Shown: piece after piece, positions 62,277-64,000 of the stretch
How the letters are laid out: each line of letters opens with the position of its first letter
How positions within the stretch are numbered: position 1 is the first letter of the stretch
From: Balanoglossus misakiensis
Taxonomy: Eukaryota > Hemichordata
Length of the DNA stretch: 64,000 bases
NCBI GenBank assembly: GCA_040954595.2
Contig: CM082593.2
Location: 1,054,001 to 1,118,000 of the forward strand
Direction of reading: 5' to 3'
Position numbers and translations under genes: made by a program
The notes under the pieces: model-generated
What the model saw: the letters and a program-made list of their open reading frames with translations, nothing else
What the model was told of the DNA's origin: nothing
Database searches by the model: none

Positions 62277-64000
62277 AACTTGGATTTAAAAAAATCGACG
62301 ATTGTTTTAGCTCAACAAGAAAGGTACCAGATGTAGTTTCGGTCACGTCTTGCACCTCAACCTCACTCTGTAATCGTTTTGGGATTTTCAACAATAGAAT
62401 TATCTGTGTCCAGATTAATGTGACGGTGTTGTGTTCAGAGCCCCGTTTTGAATGTTTTCGGTTGTGCAATCGGGTTTAAATAACAACCTTGCACATCAAT
62501 CATTCCAAATATTATGATGCAAGGTTGCGAGTATGCATGAAGACATATCCAGAAATTGCCTGGGTATTACGTGTTCTTTAGAAACAGGGACAAAGTTCTG
62601 AGTTCAGATCTGCTCATCAAGTGTATAAATAGTATATTTGGTTCTCAAGACAATGCATTGTGACACTGAGTGCCAGGTGTTGGGGGTGTGTGGATAAGCA
62701 GCAACACAGCTGTGCCTATTCTCATACATCCAGAATTCCACATCCATCACATTGACAGACATTGGCAGAACAATGTAATTGTTTGTTAAATACATGTGCG
62801 GATTACGAAATAAAAACAAAAACTATTTTCATCAAGTTAGACGGAGCACATGACAATAGAATCAATTTTGGGGAAAACCATTTGAAATATACTTACATGG
62901 AATCGATACAAATTGGTATTTGATTGTGTGCAGCCAATGACACCCTTTTGTGTCTTGATAATTAATGTTGAAATCACAGGACTTTGCAATTTGACAGAAC
63001 GCCAACAATTTTGAAGAAGTGTCAAATTGGACACGAATAAGCTCATACTACATTTAAATCATATGATTCACAGTCAGTTCTATATTTAGTTGACCGGTAT
63101 CACCGTTTCGACCCAGTTCTGTCACCAAATGTGTAAACCATTGAATTAAATTCCAAAACACCAGGCCAAACTGACGTTTTACCATCTAAATGTAGAGCTA
63201 GAGGGGGTACTTCCCATGCATGCCGCCCTCTAGAGTGGATATCTAAAGAAACAAAACTTCAGACTCTCGGACCAGGCTTGAGCGCCGGTTTGATCATCAT
63301 GAGGGCGTCACATGACACTGGACGGTTTGTTTGATAGGTGTTTACCTCTGCCAACTGAGTAGAAATTTATTTGTTTGTATTTCCAGGTATTCGTGTGATA
63401 AACGTCATGAATCACGTCATCAACAACTCCGATATTATTGCATTTCCGCCAGGTTGGACTTTGATACTTTAGCTAAAGGCGTGAAAGAAGCAACTGTATA
63501 ATTTAATCTCACCAGTCCTCGCTCTGCTGCTCAACAATTCCTGGCGTTGACTGCCGAAGGTATTATTTTATCGAATGGTATTTTAGACCATGACAAGTTT
63601 TAACAGACATCAAACGCTCACTTGGTTCGCGAAGAACTAAAATTATCACAAAACAGGTAAGCGCATATGCTGATACACTGTTTTATTCTGTGGATCGCGA
63701 ATACTTCACGTTGGTGGGGGGGGGGGGGCATGAACGGATTGACTTTTGTGTCAAAAATTCATAGTAACAACAGCAATAAACTCACCGTTACTGAAAGAAA
63801 TCTAAAGTTGCCATTTATAAAGAAGTTATAACATTTTAAGGTTACTTTTAGTAAGTTCGTCAGCTTAATCTTCCATTTACTGACTGACCCGAGATTTTAT
63901 TCGTTTGGCTGCCATTAACGCGTTCCTCTGTATCCAACAAAGTGACTGTACATTGTGTTTGTTTTTACCTAAGCCGTGTCACGACTCTGACAAGGGCGAT
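62277..64000. other. Upstream region of the caspase; no gene recognised
   Basis: No supported exon on either strand. A poly-G tract lies at 63716-63728. An acceptor-like TTTGTATTTCCAG at about 63374-63386 is followed by an open stretch of about 40 codons without a recognisable product; it is too weak to call. Confidence 0.55.
63716..63728. repeat. Poly-G tract (13 G)
   Basis: Homopolymer near the window end. Confidence 0.8.

Noticed and set aside
63387-63502. Possible plus-strand exon near the window end
   Set aside because: Good acceptor but only about 40 codons to a stop, no recognisable protein and no partner exon in the window.

Overview
The window is animal nuclear DNA: AT-rich, with short exons, GT-AG introns, many microsatellites and short dispersed elements. 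Nine protein-coding genes can be reconstructed, and eight of them are spliced. In the eight genes whose two ends both lie in the window the reading frame closes exactly. Gene content points to an invertebrate deuterostome (amphioxus or hemichordate are the best guesses): a single p105-type NF-kB, an executioner caspase, an hnRNP H/GRSF1-type gene, and a receptor tyrosine-kinase-like gene. The sequence alone does not settle the species.

Layout. 139-5843 (+): 3' part of an Ig-domain receptor whose tyrosine-kinase domain has lost its catalytic residues. 6905-8356 (-): intronless SGNH-fold type II membrane protein. 12006-18975 (+): NF-kB p105-type factor, 17 coding exons, 1131 aa, with kB-like sites about 1.8 kb upstream. 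21928-27906 (-): 15-exon major facilitator superfamily transporter, 538 aa, convergent with NF-kB. 33068-38944 (+): hnRNP H/F-GRSF1-type quasi-RRM protein with a possible mitochondrial presequence in its long form. 40061-42599 (-): RBM22, a spliceosome factor. 43072-48666 (+): MOB1 kinase activator, sharing a 472-bp bidirectional promoter region with RBM22. 49152-50415: dispersed non-autonomous repeat. 52339-54406 and 55615-57581 (both -): tandem duplicate two-pore-domain potassium channels with very long M2-M3 loops. 59244-62276 (-): executioner caspase whose subunit linker contains DEVD. The last 1.7 kb holds no gene I can support.

How the genes relate. NF-kB and the caspase act in immune/stress signalling and apoptosis. 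RBM22 and the hnRNP H/GRSF1 protein act in RNA processing, and MOB1 in Hippo signalling. They do not form an operon. Linkage is informative: GRSF1, MOB1B, NFKB1, CASP6 and CASP3 are all on human chromosome 4, while NFKB2, CASP7 and KCNK18 lie together on 10q. The window therefore looks like a compact piece of the ancestral linkage group. No wholly new multigene system is evident. The strongest leads are the dead receptor kinase, the K2P pair with conserved loop motifs, the dual-start GRSF1-like protein, and the DEVD in the caspase linker.
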